From NCBI GenBank assembly GCA_021234155.1, contig JAJEKV010000031.1, positions 2,475,614 to 2,539,613 on the forward strand: a DNA stretch of 64,000 bases, in the 5' to 3' direction. Shown here piece after piece: positions 47,554 through 58,057 of this stretch; within the stretch, counting starts at the first letter, position 1, and each line of letters starts with the position of its first letter. Position numbers and translations under genes: made by a program. The DNA comes from Isoetes taiwanensis (taxonomy: Eukaryota > Streptophyta > Lycopodiopsida > Isoetales > Isoetaceae). Below the pieces are notes generated by a model. It was given only the letters and a program-made list of their open reading frames with translations. It did not search any database and was not told the origin of the DNA.

Positions 47554-47811
47554 ATAATTGTATTATGTTTTTCTTCCCTACTGTCTAAAGTTTGGTTTGG
47601 CAAATTCTTTAGCCACTTTATAATATGATACATCTTCCTTTTTGTCAATTGTAATTACTATCTTCATGAATACAATTGAGAATTATTCCTTCTATCATAT
47701 GTTTTGCCGGTTATTGGAGTTGGTCTATAACAATACTATAAAACCCTCTATATTCATTTCAACTGTCTTGCAGAAGAGACCCTTTGGGAATATGAGGAAA
47801 GGATTACAGAC
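47554..47811 (+). other. Spacer between ORF B and ORF C
   Basis: A/T-rich, ending with TTTCAACTGTCTTGCAG (about 47757-47773), a good 3' splice site consensus 36 bases before the ORF C frame starts. No coding sequence. Confidence 0.4.
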
Positions 47812-48231
47812 ATGGTAAGGAGGGATGATCCTGGACCGCCCGACCAGGATTATGGCCAAAGATATGGCGAATATCCAGAGTGGGATGAAGGCTACGAGAT
47901 GGAACCTCCGCCACCAGGAGAACCCTATGATCATGACAAAGGGTTGGAGATAGTTAACATCCTTAGGGACAGAGCTTTCGAGGACCTGAAGCTGACCCTG
48001 TGCCGTACCTGGGACTATTGGAGCATGTCCAGGCACGAGGCTTTTGAGGACGCCAATGACCACCTTTGGCAACTCTTCTATGCTCTGCGAAGGCTTTTCA
48101 ATCTTCTCATTGTTAGCCCAACATGGGAATACCAACCGGTGATTGTCCAAGCCTGGGCACGCTACAAGCTCGTTAGGGCTGTATGGGAGAGTGTCCGCTA
48201 CGCGATCCTATACCCCTTTGCGAACCCCTAG
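47812..48231 (+). CDS. Chromovirus ORF C, unknown protein
   Basis: An intact frame of 139 residues from ATG 47812 (GACATGGTAAGG) to TAG 48231; the frame may extend slightly upstream if spliced at 47773. The N-terminus is acidic and Pro/Gly-rich (GPPDQDYGQRYGEYPEWDEG, EPPPPGEP). The rest is helical with many Trp/Tyr (LCRTWDYWSM, LWQLFYALRRLFNLL). Not recognised. Its position directly before gag and its intactness beside damaged neighbours are noteworthy. Confidence 0.55.
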   Translation: MVRRDDPGPPDQDYGQRYGEYPEWDEGYEMEPPPPGEPYDHDKGLEIVNILRDRAFEDLKLTLCRTWDYWSMSRHEAFEDANDHLWQLFYALRRLFNLLIVSPTWEYQPVIVQAWARYKLVRAVWESVRYAILYPFANP

Positions 48232-48544
48232 GCTTGGTCGCTCTAGTTATGTTCTTTTGATTACGCTGTGTGCAAGTAGAACTTTGGAACTTCCACTGTA
48301 TTATACCTCCTTTTGTACAAATCTATGTACCAATCAACTTGTTGTTGTACTCAACTTGAATGAAATGAAACTTCAGTTTCTACTTGTACTTTTTCTTGTC
48401 ACTGTCGGCAAATGTATCTAAATAGAATTGTACATTACTGTAAGTCTGCTTATACTTTCATGAATACTCGATATAGACGGTGCACGCAACATCGCCTGGC
48501 AAACGCCCTCGAATGCCAGTAGGTTGACACCTGAACAGGAGCTC
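48232..48544 (+). other. Spacer between ORF C and gag
   Basis: A/T-rich without coding signal up to about 48480. The gag frame is open without an ATG from around 48509, so the real gag start could lie in a spliced or frameshifted upstream part. Confidence 0.4.
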
Positions 48545-49528
48545 ATGTTAATGAAAAGGCAGCTAGGCGAGTTGCAAGCCTATGTATTGCATGCCAATCC
48601 ACCCCAGCGCATACAAGAGGATGGGCCGGAGTTGCCTCCGCAACCACCTAGCCCACCTGCACAGCAACCGTCCCCACCAGAAACCAGCCCTGTACCTGTA
48701 CAAAGGAAGCTTCATGCCAAACGTCGTCGGAGCTCCTCCAAGGATAGCGCCACCTCCTCGCAATTAGCCACTTCTAGGTCCTCTGCGTCGTCTGCATCGT
48801 CCAATGATCATACGAAGCGCCGGGACAAGGAATACCATAAGACGGTTGATACTGCCATAACTAGTATATGGAAGAATAGGAAATTGGCCCAGTTTGATGG
48901 GAAATCCAGAGGCGGACTGAATGCAGAGTCTTGGTTGGACGAAATGAAGGAATTCGGGAAGTCTTATGGCATGACGGAAAAGGATACAGGAAAGGTTGCC
49001 ACTACCAATCTTACAGGAGCTGCCCGTATTTGGTGGAAGGGCTATGCCAGGGCCAAGCATTTGGACAAGAGCAGATGCAACTTCAGGAAATTTGCCAAGG
49101 CCTTCAAGTCGCATTATGTGCCCCGTGCGCACAAATGCCAACAGATCCAGACTTTCTACATGTTGGAGCAGAAGAGTATGTCCGTGCAGGCTTACACGGA
49201 TGAGTTTATGCGCCTGAGGCTGTATGTACCTGGTATGAATGAGAAAAGGGCGGTGGAAGGCTATATTGAGGGATTGGCACCATCAATCAAACGGATGGTT
49301 AAGGCCATAGACCCGAAATCAGTTGCAGAGGCAGAGGCTAAAGCATTGAGCCTCGAGGAGGACACGCCAAAGAACCAGTATCCACGTCCTGCACCTTACT
49401 CACAACCACGGCCGCCCACACCTTACGGACATCTCGCCGCCAAGTCCGGACCCTCTCGTGAGAACTCTTATGGCCGCCAGAAAAAGAAAGTCACTTTTAG
49501 CACGCCGATAAGCGTAACAATGCCGTAG
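48545..49528 (+). CDS. gag: Chromovirus Gag
   Basis: First in-frame ATG is 48545 (the open frame begins a little earlier), stop 49526-49528; 327 residues. After a Gln/Pro-rich and Ser/Arg-rich leader comes the Retrotrans_gag core: FDGKSRGGLNAESWLDEM, GAARIWWKGYARAK, FAKAFKSHYVP, QKSMSVQAYTDEFMRL and EGYIEGLAPSIKRMV. It forms the virus-like particle in which reverse transcription occurs. The C-terminus is Lys-rich (RQKKKVTF). A CCHC zinc knuckle is not visible before the stop. Because pol is in another frame after a damaged stretch, the stop could be a lesion rather than the native end. Confidence 0.88.
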   Translation: MLMKRQLGELQAYVLHANPPQRIQEDGPELPPQPPSPPAQQPSPPETSPVPVQRKLHAKRRRSSSKDSATSSQLATSRSSASSASSNDHTKRRDKEYHKTVDTAITSIWKNRKLAQFDGKSRGGLNAESWLDEMKEFGKSYGMTEKDTGKVATTNLTGAARIWWKGYARAKHLDKSRCNFRKFAKAFKSHYVPRAHKCQQIQTFYMLEQKSMSVQAYTDEFMRLRLYVPGMNEKRAVEGYIEGLAPSIKRMVKAIDPKSVAEAEAKALSLEEDTPKNQYPRPAPYSQPRPPTPYGHLAAKSGPSRENSYGRQKKKVTFSTPISVTMP

Positions 49529-49796
49529 GGAAGTTCTAACCTCTTACGTACCATTCCTAAAGAGGCCCGTGAACAAATCACGCCGGTGATAAGGCATGCT
49601 ACAAAAATGAGGCCAGGCACTTCATGCGTAATCGCCTTTATGTCACGCAGACGCCTACCTGGCCATGGCCGACCTCGACCGATGATCTCAATCAACACAA
49701 CCCGCCGAGGAGGAAGCTCCCGACACATTCACGGTCGCTCTCATATCCTTGCGGCTATAGAAACCTACAAATACCTGGCAAGTTATTTCTACCATA

Positions 49797-50110
49797 GGCC
49801 AAATAGACAATAAGCCTTTTGTAATTCTTATGGATACCGGAAGTACACATAATTTTGCTTCTCCTAGGATGGCCCATGTCTTACGCCTAGAAACATTGAG
49901 GTCCCGACCGAGACCCTCGCCACTCTAGCCAGGTAAAGTCGACATACCCATGGTCACCGCATCAATCTCAACATGCAACTCCCAAAACCGGTTGCTTTGG
50001 GTGCCGAATTGATGGATATTGGCAAATATGGCCTCATTGTTGGTATGGAATTCACGGCATCCGCAAAAGCGAACATAGATCGAGAAGAGAGAAGTTACCT
50101 TCAATGCAAA
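49797..50110 (+). pseudogene. Chromovirus aspartic protease, broken frame
   Basis: In frame with 49833: GQIDNKPFVILMDTGSTHNF and ASPRMAH. DTGS (49833-49844) is the retropepsin catalytic motif. Downstream pieces (PKPVALGAELMDIGKYGLIV-like, then GMEF) appear in another frame, so the domain is split by one or more frameshifts between 49880 and 49960. Confidence 0.75.
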
Positions 50111-50454
50111 TAATGGAGCTCACAGAATCAAGTTAAAGGTGAACCTTTCAACCCTATCCCGCAGCCTATGTCCATCGTGCGCTTAGATAAAGCTATACAC
50201 AAGGAAAAGCTCTTTTGCATCGTTATGCTTGCTTCCATCGAAATCGATGCTAAGCAAAAACAAATAATCGACACCCTCCCGTGAGGGATTGCTAATATTC
50301 TCCGTGAATTTGGTGATCTTTTTCCTAAGGGATTCAAGCTTCCTCCTTTTAGAGGGGTGGAATGTGAAATAGCTTTAGAGCCGGTACCAAGCCTACCAAA
50401 GAAGGTCTCAAATCCGTATGAGTCCTCCGTAATGGCGCGTAACTTAAGAAGCAA

Positions 50455-50754
50455 CTTCAAGAGTTATTAAACCTAGGTTTCATCCAGGCCAAGAGCCGCC
50501 TTTTTGACGCTCCTATTCTCTTCGTTAAGAAAAGGACGGCTCACAGGATGTGTATTGATTACCGGCAACTCAACAAGCATACCATCAAGAACCGCTTATG
50601 CTTTGCCTAGGGCGCATGACCTAATGGATCAGTTACAAGGGGCTAAGTATTTCTCAAAGATTGATCTACGCCCTGATACCATCAAATAAGGATCAAGGAG
50701 GAGGACATCTATAAATCCGCCAAGACTAGGTATGGGCATTATGAATTTACAGTT
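50455..50754 (+). pseudogene. Chromovirus RT, N-terminal part, frameshifted
   Basis: Contains GFIQAKSRLFDAPILFVKKK, RMCIDYRQLN (about 50545-50574) and FSKIDLR (about 50651-50671): the fingers and first catalytic Asp region of Ty3/gypsy RT. Between 50572 and 50755 the reading frame changes at least twice, and CTG-type sites are missing at the break points (for example near 50672, where RSGYHQI-type sequence is expected). Confidence 0.8.
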
Positions 50755-52401
50755 ATGCCTTTTGGATTAACTAATGCCCCAGCAACGTTCATGCGACTAA
50801 TGAATGATGTCTTCCGACAATATTTGGATGATTTTGTTGTTATCTTCTTCGACGACATTCTCATCTACAGTAAGACCCTTGAGGAGCATGAGAAACATCT
50901 TAGATTGGCCCTACAAAAGCTGAGACGTCATCAACTCTACGCCAAGTTCTCTAAGTGCAAGTTCGCCACTCCGAAGGTTGACTATTTAGGCCACATCATT
51001 TCCGCAGAGGGAATTGCTACCGACCCCGCTAAGATAGAGGCTGTAAGGGAATGGCCTATTCCAGGGAATGTTTCCGAAGTCCAGAGTTTCTTGGGATTAG
51101 CAGGCTACTATCGAAAATTTGTAAAGGATTTCGCGAGGATTGCAGCTCCTCTTACAAATCTCACAAAGCATGAGAAGGTGAAGGATTGGATGGACCATTG
51201 GAAGACAAAAGTGCAGCAGAGTTTCCAGCAGCTTAAGGTTGCCCTAACATCAGCACCAGTTCTCACGTTACCCGATCCTGAACAGGATAAGCTAGTGGCG
51301 ACAGATGCCAGTAAAATTGCCACCGGTGGGGTACTAATGCAGGAGGGAAGGGTAATTGCCTATGATTCAAAGAAGATGAATGAGACGGAGCAGCGATATC
51401 CCACCCATGATCAGGGACTGTTGGCCGTGGTCCATGCCCTGCGGATATGGAGACACTACCTTCTTGGTAGAAGATTCCAATTGGATATGGATCACCAAAG
51501 TCTCTGTTATTTATCTACCCAACCGAATCTCAACCTCCGTCAAAGGAGATGGATGGAATTTCTCGAGGAGTATGATTTTGAGATTATGTATAAGCCTGGC
51601 AAGCACAACGTGGTTGCAGATGCTTTATCACGCCATCCCTTGGTGACCCGAACCCATTGTAATGCCATTTCTACCCTCACCAGTGAGTTTGGGAAACAGA
51701 TAGAGCAAACCTTGGCCACGGATCCAGAGTTTTGTGACATTTGGAGCAGTTTGGCTAAGGAAGCTCGCACGGATGCAGAACGTGAGGCTTTTCGTGCATA
51801 TAAGAAGGAGGGCAACTTATTGTATCACAAGGATAAGTTGTGTGTGCCAGACACTTCAGGAGTACGGAAGCTCATTCTTCATGACACACACAATAGCCCT
51901 ATAGTTGGACATGCAGGTTTTATGAAAACCTACTTCAAAATTCGCTCCAGTTATTTCTGGCCTTCTATGAAGAAGGACATAGCCAAGTACATTAGGCAGT
52001 GTCAGGTATGCCAGCAAACAAAATCGGAGCAGTTAAGGATTCCGGGCGAGTTGCAACCTCTGGATGTGCCAAACGCCAAATGGGAAGTGATAACCATGGA
52101 TTTCGTTGTGGGCCTTCCAAGAACTCTCCGGGGATATGATGTCCTAATGGTTGTGGTCGACAAATTGTCGAAAATGGCTCATTTCTTGCCATGTCGGACC
52201 ACGGATACAGCCTTTGATACTGCTCTGCTATTTGCCAAGGAGATCTTCAGATTACACGGAATGCCACGGGTAATTGTATCGGATAGGGACCCAAAATTTG
52301 TAAGTGCATTTTGGAAAGATTTCTTTGCCACCATCCAAACCAAGCTTGCTATGAGTACAAAGATATCATCCTCAAACGGATGGTCGGGGCGAACGCATTA
52401 A
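50755..52401 (+). CDS. pol: Chromovirus Pol: RT (palm/thumb), RNase H, integrase (zinc and most of core)
   Basis: A 548-codon open frame. The start codon shown is internal Met of the [12 protein letters not shown] block, not a true start. [11 protein letters not shown] (catalytic DD at 50851-50856) and [10 protein letters not shown]. RNase [16 protein letters not shown] near 51295, [20 protein letters not shown] and [10 protein letters not shown]. Tether: [17 protein letters not shown]. Integrase zinc region: H-H-C-C in HDTHN...GHAG...CQVCQQTK (about 51880-52022), then core residues Asp in [10 protein letters not shown] and VSDRDPKF. The frame ends at TAA 52399-52401, just before the catalytic Glu region, through a frameshift at about 52345-52400 in a stretch where CAG-containing codons appear altered. 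Confidence 0.92.
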   Translation: MPFGLTNAPATFMRLMNDVFRQYLDDFVVIFFDDILIYSKTLEEHEKHLRLALQKLRRHQLYAKFSKCKFATPKVDYLGHIISAEGIATDPAKIEAVREWPIPGNVSEVQSFLGLAGYYRKFVKDFARIAAPLTNLTKHEKVKDWMDHWKTKVQQSFQQLKVALTSAPVLTLPDPEQDKLVATDASKIATGGVLMQEGRVIAYDSKKMNETEQRYPTHDQGLLAVVHALRIWRHYLLGRRFQLDMDHQSLCYLSTQPNLNLRQRRWMEFLEEYDFEIMYKPGKHNVVADALSRHPLVTRTHCNAISTLTSEFGKQIEQTLATDPEFCDIWSSLAKEARTDAEREAFRAYKKEGNLLYHKDKLCVPDTSGVRKLILHDTHNSPIVGHAGFMKTYFKIRSSYFWPSMKKDIAKYIRQCQVCQQTKSEQLRIPGELQPLDVPNAKWEVITMDFVVGLPRTLRGYDVLMVVVDKLSKMAHFLPCRTTDTAFDTALLFAKEIFRLHGMPRVIVSDRDPKFVSAFWKDFFATIQTKLAMSTKISSSNGWSGRTH

Positions 52402-52650
52402 ATCGTATTATAGAGGATATGCTAAGAAGTTATGTGTGGAGTAAGCAATCACAGTGGACTGATTATATTTATCTAGTCGAGTTTGCTTATAACAGCATGA
52501 AGCAGGAATCCTCCAGGATGTCCCCCTTTATGATAAATTATGGTTATCAATGCCTTACCCCAGATACATGGCATAACCCCGTCTCTAAAGTAGAGGTTTC
52601 TCAACAACTCCTCTTAGAGATGCAAGCTACCGGGTCAAGAAGTTCGTGAT
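52402..52650 (+). pseudogene. Chromovirus integrase core end, shifted frame
   Basis: Read in frame 52311: [33 protein letters not shown] and FMINYGYQCLTP, the normal continuation of the integrase core after the catalytic Glu. It is separated from the main Pol frame by the frameshift near 52345-52400 and ends at TGA 52647-52649 after another lesion. Confidence 0.8.
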
Positions 52651-52766
52651 TATTTACTAGCTGCACGCAAATGTAAGAGTGTAGCCGACAAACACGTAAC
52701 CCCACGATTTTCCGTGGGGCTTAATCGGTTTGGTGAAGATCAAGGTGAAACAAGCCAAGCTTAAGA

Positions 52767-53181
52767 TTGGTAACTCAGAAGAAGTTAGGACCCAGATGGG
52801 CTGGACCGTTTAAAATCATTGACCGTGTTGGAGAGCAGGCATATCGCTTGGATTTGCCGCCCCGCTCAAAGATCCACAAGGTCTTTCACGTGAGTCTTCT
52901 CAAGCAACACACCCCCATCCGTGAGGAGGTTTTGGAGACCCCAACCCTCCTAGAAATGACGGAGGAGCAACTCGAGATAGTCCCCCAAGCTCTTCTTGAT
53001 CGAAAGCTACAAACAAAACCGTATGACTCAAATGTTGCAATACTTGGTTAAGTGGAAACACTTACCGCTTGAGGATGCTACGTGGGTGATGAAGATAGAC
53101 CTTGACAAGCATTATCCGGATTTCATGCGAATCTCAAGGTCAGCACCATCAACGATGTTATCAACCCCGCCATCACCGTAA
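52767..53181 (+). pseudogene. Chromovirus GPY/F module and chromodomain, one frameshift
   Basis: Frame 52767-53051 reads KKLGPRWAGPFKIIDRVG, YRLDLPPRSKIHKVFHVSLL (the GPY/F integrase C-terminus) and EEQLEIVPQALLDRKLQTK. The chromodomain core (MLQYLVKWKHLPLEDATW, then DKHYPDF) follows in the next frame at about 53026-53130. The shift sits at about 53025, where a CAG-type codon seems lost (GACTCAAATGTTGC). Chromodomains on chromovirus integrases are known to steer insertion by reading histone H3 tails in some lineages; that is relevant given the H3-like ORF in this same element. Confidence 0.88.
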
Positions 53182-53804
53182 GCTTAGAAACCCGGGTACC
53201 GTGGGTGGCGCTAGAGGGGAGGATGCATCGTAAATGATAACAAGCAACCGAAGATGAGATCACTTTGTGTTCTCTAGGGTGTGGTCTGATGTCAATAGCG
53301 ACATCACCGCAACTTGTTGCAAAAGCATATAGTTGATAGACCGCTTTCCTCTCGGCTACAATGGGAACTTGACCAATCCCTATGCCGCAAGGAACCGCAA
53401 ACCATAGACATCATAGGTTCCCTGATAGATAATATGTTCTTTTAATTATTATAAGGGGGTGGTCCCTTCAACCACAATTTCATCATATGTACCGATATTG
53501 CCGACATGTGCAGGCCAAGAAGCGCACGTGCCTTCCCATGCTAGAGGGTTACCATGACCCGAACTCTTCACTTTTGTTTTGCCTACATGTTTTGTTTTTT
53601 TCGTTCCAATCGATGTTGGTATTGGTTTTCGGGTCCTTAAACCGCTTGATTATGATATCGTGAACGCGCACATGGTGCTTGAAATGTGTTTGCAAACTTT
53701 ACAGCTTTGAATATATGTATTACTTTCGAAACATAACGTATTGAATAATGTATTTCCTTGTACATTTCTAACTAACCCCAATGCCGAGGACAAAGATTGA
53801 TTCT
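53182..53804 (+). other. Chromovirus 3' untranslated region
   Basis: No coding capacity between the chromodomain and the polypurine tract. Confidence 0.6.
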
Positions 53805-53818
53805 AAGGAGGGGGGGAA
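53805..53818 (+). other. Polypurine tract
   Basis: AAGGAGGGGGGGAA directly abutting the 3' LTR, the second-strand priming site. Confidence 0.9.
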
Positions 53819-55409
53819 TGTGACGCTCCAAGTATTTATATGGTGAACGTATAAATATATGGGACACGTCACACGATATAAGGCACGCCACCTGGGGGAT
53901 GATAACCTAGGGGGTTGGCCACAATGGATTTAATTAGCTATGTTAACCAAATTATTAAGGATAATTATCAAAAGACATGTGATTAAGTCAAACCATAGTA
54001 GTAAGGCGCCATTTGGCTTCACCCGGTGGCCGAAGATATTGGTTGCTAAACTAGGCCACCAAGGGGCATCCATCCTCGATCTTCCCAATTTCGACCCAAA
54101 GAAAGCACCAGGAGCAACCGAAAGGCTTAGGAAATTGTTGTTGCTCGGCCCCAGATCGCCAAAACACCCTTTTACTGTTGTTGCTACCCCGGTACAGCCA
54201 TGGAAGCACCCCTTGACAACGGGTCCAGCTTAAAACTCTGGTTAGTGGTAGCTAAATTACATTCTTGTAGAATAACACTCTAGGATTCTTTTTCGATGGT
54301 TTTGGGGTGAGACTAACCCTTCTCCTCGTAATTAGGAATACTTTTCAATTATGAATGATGCTCTGCTATGAGATGGGTCGATGTCTCTATGTGTCGGGCT
54401 AGTCGCTCCAAAGAAACATGGATTAAAAAGGAGGGTAGAGGCCTCTCGAGCTTGAGTATAGAATGCTCCTAGTATTTCCCCGTAACACCCTAGTAGTTTC
54501 TTTGCAGGCACAAGAGCCCACCGGGTCATAGATGCTATGGTCCGCTTAGCACCGCACAAGGGACACAAGCAGGTGGAGTAGGGGGTGGGGTCTTGCACGA
54601 GCATAAAAGGCTCCCCGAGACTCCTACAAAGGGCTAGGCCCCGATAGCCGTCACGGGGAGGGCCGGGCATGGGTCCGACACTCCCCGGTGTAGTGGTGTG
54701 ACCCGTATGGGGCACCATGCACTTTGAGTAGAATTAGGTGAGTAAGCTCGGCACGGATGCGGGGTCGCTGATGCGGCACGTATTCTCTAGCTCACCCATG
54801 ATACCACCGCGATCCCGAAGGGGACACCTCCCCCACCTGCCTCAACGGACCGGTGTGTCATGAACCCGAGTAGACTCAAAGGGTGATCCCCGGAGTCCGC
54901 GCTTCCTCGAAGGCTATAGCTTAATCCATAGCGGAATCGACCCATCCGCAAAGTGTGCAATGGAGGGGCGGTTGGAGTGGACAACCCTAGCCGATGTTCT
55001 ATGCCGATAACGCCATGCCAAGATTCGGTCCGCTGATCTCCCCGAGACCCACCGCCGGGCCGGCTCCCCACTAGAGTCTGAGCCGGGGTAGAACCTGGGT
55101 TTTGGGTGTTTTCTTAGTTTTAGATGCATATTCTTTGCCGTTGGTATTTGGATGGATGTGCCACCCTTCGTGGTGGCTATTTATATGTGATTTATGCTGT
55201 GTGCTAACCCTTGTATTCATGCTTCCGCGACGTAGGAGTCCCATTGAAGGCGTGGGCCGAATGACCCCTTCGTGTCCTTCTTTCGGGCACCATAATATGG
55301 GTGGCCGGAATAGACGGAGGGCCCTGCTCATGGCGAGGTGGTCGCCATGGGAGGGGAAAGTCCCCGTATGTATACGTCCGAGTGCCGTATATATTCAGGG
55401 AGCGTCACA
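53819..55409 (+). repeat. Chromovirus 3' LTR
   Basis: 1591 bp, TGTGACGCTCC...GAGCGTCACA, followed by target duplication CCCGG (55410-55414). Confidence 0.92.
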
Positions 55410-55414
55410 CCCGG

Positions 55415-56300
55415 GAAGTGTCAGACTCATACCCGGCTCACACGAAGTGACTGACTATAAGCCTAGCTCGCTATGGGTCCCCAGTAGCCGCGTTCAGCAG
55501 GGACCTCCCTCCACTTTGCCATTGACCCTGTTATGTGGTGCTCTATCACTCCATAGCCACCGATAGCCAGGTGGGCTCTATGCAGAGGCTGCATTAATAA
55601 TGGGAACTAATGGGTCTAAACTAGCATCATCTATTAATGGCCACTAGGTTTCTACCCCTCTTCCTAATATACAAGAGGTGCACTATGCGATCAACCACAT
55701 CATATCAACATAATCTTGATAATAATTGAGAATAACAAGTAATCCTAATTACATACATCTAACATATAGTTAGGGTTCATTGATTAGGGTTCATGTTTAG
55801 AACAATAGGTTCAAGAATGGCCACTATGATATAACATGCAACTCAACTGGAACGAACTTGAAATACCTGCTCCTAACGTGCTACCACTACCTCCCTAGTT
55901 CTCCATCTCTAACAGGTGGTTCGAGAAGATGATCCTCAGCTGCTGTGACTCAGGTTGCCGATGATGATATTCAAATCGGAGCTGTGATTGCAAACGTCTG
56001 GATCTGAGGTTGGTAGAGCCAAAAGTGGTTAGGGTTTAGGGTTTAGGGTTTAGCGTTTAGCCTTTTATATATTAGGGTTTACATGAATGTCACTTGGCTC
56101 CCATAGGTGTTTCTATGTGGCGATTTGCCTATAAGGTGAGGCCATGTGGAAATGGCTCCTTATCTTAGGTTGGCTAAGTTATAGATAACTTAGTCATTTC
56201 CCCCACATTGGTCGCATACAAGTCTATTGATGTAGAATTGTATAGTGACGTGGCCATAAAATATACATATTTATACCATATATTTTGAGGAAACGTCACA
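55415..56300 (-). repeat. LTR B, second part
   Basis: Continuation of 41417-42120 after the chromovirus. Homologous to about 58761-59658. Contains three TTTAGGG-type telomere-like repeats near 56032-56055. Confidence 0.8.
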
Positions 56301-58057
56301 TTCTCCCCACCTTAAGATAATATCGTCCTCACCATTACATAAAGTGGATGAACCTGCATCACATATCACAACCATATACACAATAACACTTCAACTTTAT
56401 TACAGTTATGAACTTCTGATGTTAATTATCTTACTATATATATTATTACTAGAAAACAGAATTAGCTTTATCTATCACTCTCCCACCACGTATACCTCTC
56501 GCTTCTTGCCTATACACACTTTTGCGCCCACCGACCTGACATAGTACCCTCCCCCGTTGTGATTTAAAGGCTTTGGCATTGAAATGATCCAGCATTTCTC
56601 AACTTCTGCATAGTCCAGGTATTCGTATACCATGTAATTGCAATTGTTCTGTTGAGTTTAATTTAGGCCTCCAATTTGGAGCTTTATTTCCTGCAAACTT
56701 CTGGCAAGGGTAAGCGATGACAGAAATTTTTTAAGTTGTGCCGACATGAGGTTTGTAAATTGTGGCATCAACCATATAACCCTACTTTCGTCTATGGTTT
56801 CAAGCTTTAATAACCAAGTGGAACAGATTTGGTCCAAGAGTTAAACTGCATGTGCTTTGATTTGCTTTCAGCTCCTCAAATTCCTCAGTTTGTGAGCAAA
56901 GTTTCGAGCCCCTGTATGCCAAAGTTGGAGTTGCAGAAGAAAGCTCATATGGCATACCAATCCTTGGAGAACTTTCCCCAGACCAATTCCGATCTCGACT
57001 CTGTAGATTGTTACAGAATGGAAGAATTCTGTACAAAGATTGTGTGGGCGTGTGTCTGGGGCATGAATTGCCCACGAACTCTACCACATCGATCAAATTT
57101 GAGGCTTTTGTGCCAGATTTGGATTTAAGAACGCTAAAATGGATGAACAAATTTAACGTTTGTTTAATTCTGTGGCTTTTTGAGGCTGCTGCAGAATTCG
57201 ATGATTTTTGAAGCCTCTGGCCCTAAACAAGGTAATCCTGTTGTTAAACTTGATTTGGAAAACGTCAATTTAGACTTTAATTCCATTACCACAACTGTCC
57301 TTTTGATCAAGATGGCAAATTCAAACTTGTCATTCATAGACAGATGGATGGATGGACAGACGTACTAGATTCACAAATCTAGAATGAATAGAATAGAATA
57401 TAATCGAATCGATATTTTAACATCCATGAAGACCAAGAGTCAAGGGACCCATAGAATGGGCTAATAGAACCATTACTACTAGGATTAGAAAACCCTGCCT
57501 TGAAAGGTTTTCAAGGGAAAAAACCTTGGTAGTAATGGTGCTACTAGATAATCAAGAATAAATAAGTAGATCATGGTGACTACTGAAGGTTTAGCAATTG
57601 AAGGTGTGTATCTAGAACTTCCAATGTGTATAATGTCAAGTCATGCACAGATCGTGCTCTAAGAAGCTATAGGAGCATGGAATGTATGCAGTAGTTCAAT
57701 GTTAAGCAATATTTCCAATAATTTGAAGTGTACATATTGGAATGTAATTTTCAAAGATGTATTTTTTTTTGTCTGAATGACGTCAAACTATATTGAAAGT
57801 CCAAGCCAAAAGACAGATACAACTGCACAGACGGGATTAAAATCTCGGAGGACAATCATGATCCACTGAGTAGGACCACCAGCCTATGCATAAGACAACA
57901 CACTCAACCTCAAAGATCAATTGATGCTTGACAGGAGAAAGCGAAGAGCAATGGTAGGCCTTAGCAATTCTATCTTGGGCATCCTGGAGGAGAACAACAG
58001 GAGGAGGATCCAAACCCTTAAAACACACACAATCTTCTGTGTTTCCGGATAGACTAT
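56301..58057 (-). other. Internal region between LTR B and LTR C
   Basis: 1757 bp, collinear with 39648-41416. It holds the second copy of the possible captured fragment (56869-57210 plus; 56800-57150 minus), the AAAACCC...GGGTTTT-like module (57488-57536), and the minus-strand LINE 3' end with a T10 tract on plus (57762-58040). The purine tract next to LTR B is intact. Confidence 0.7.

Larger units (their letters stand above)
42121..55409 (+). mobile_element. Complete chromovirus (Ty3/gypsy) with extra ORFs including a histone H3-like domain
   Basis: The element is 13.3 kb. LTRs 42121-43688 and 53819-55409 start TGTGACG and end GGAGCGTCACA. The Met primer site TGGTATCAGAGCC is at 43690-43702, the polypurine tract AAGGAGGGGGGGAA at 53805-53818, and the perfect 5-bp target duplication CCCGG at 42116-42120 and 55410-55414. 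Order: 5' LTR, leader with stem-loops, ORF A (unknown domain plus H3-like), ORF B, ORF C, gag, protease, RT, RNase H, integrase, GPY/F, chromodomain, 3' LTR. The unoccupied site is preserved in the paralogous LTR C near 58756 (TTGACCCGGGAAGTGTC). The copy carries several frameshifts and an inserted MITE, although RT-to-integrase (50755-52401) is one open frame. Confidence 0.93.
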
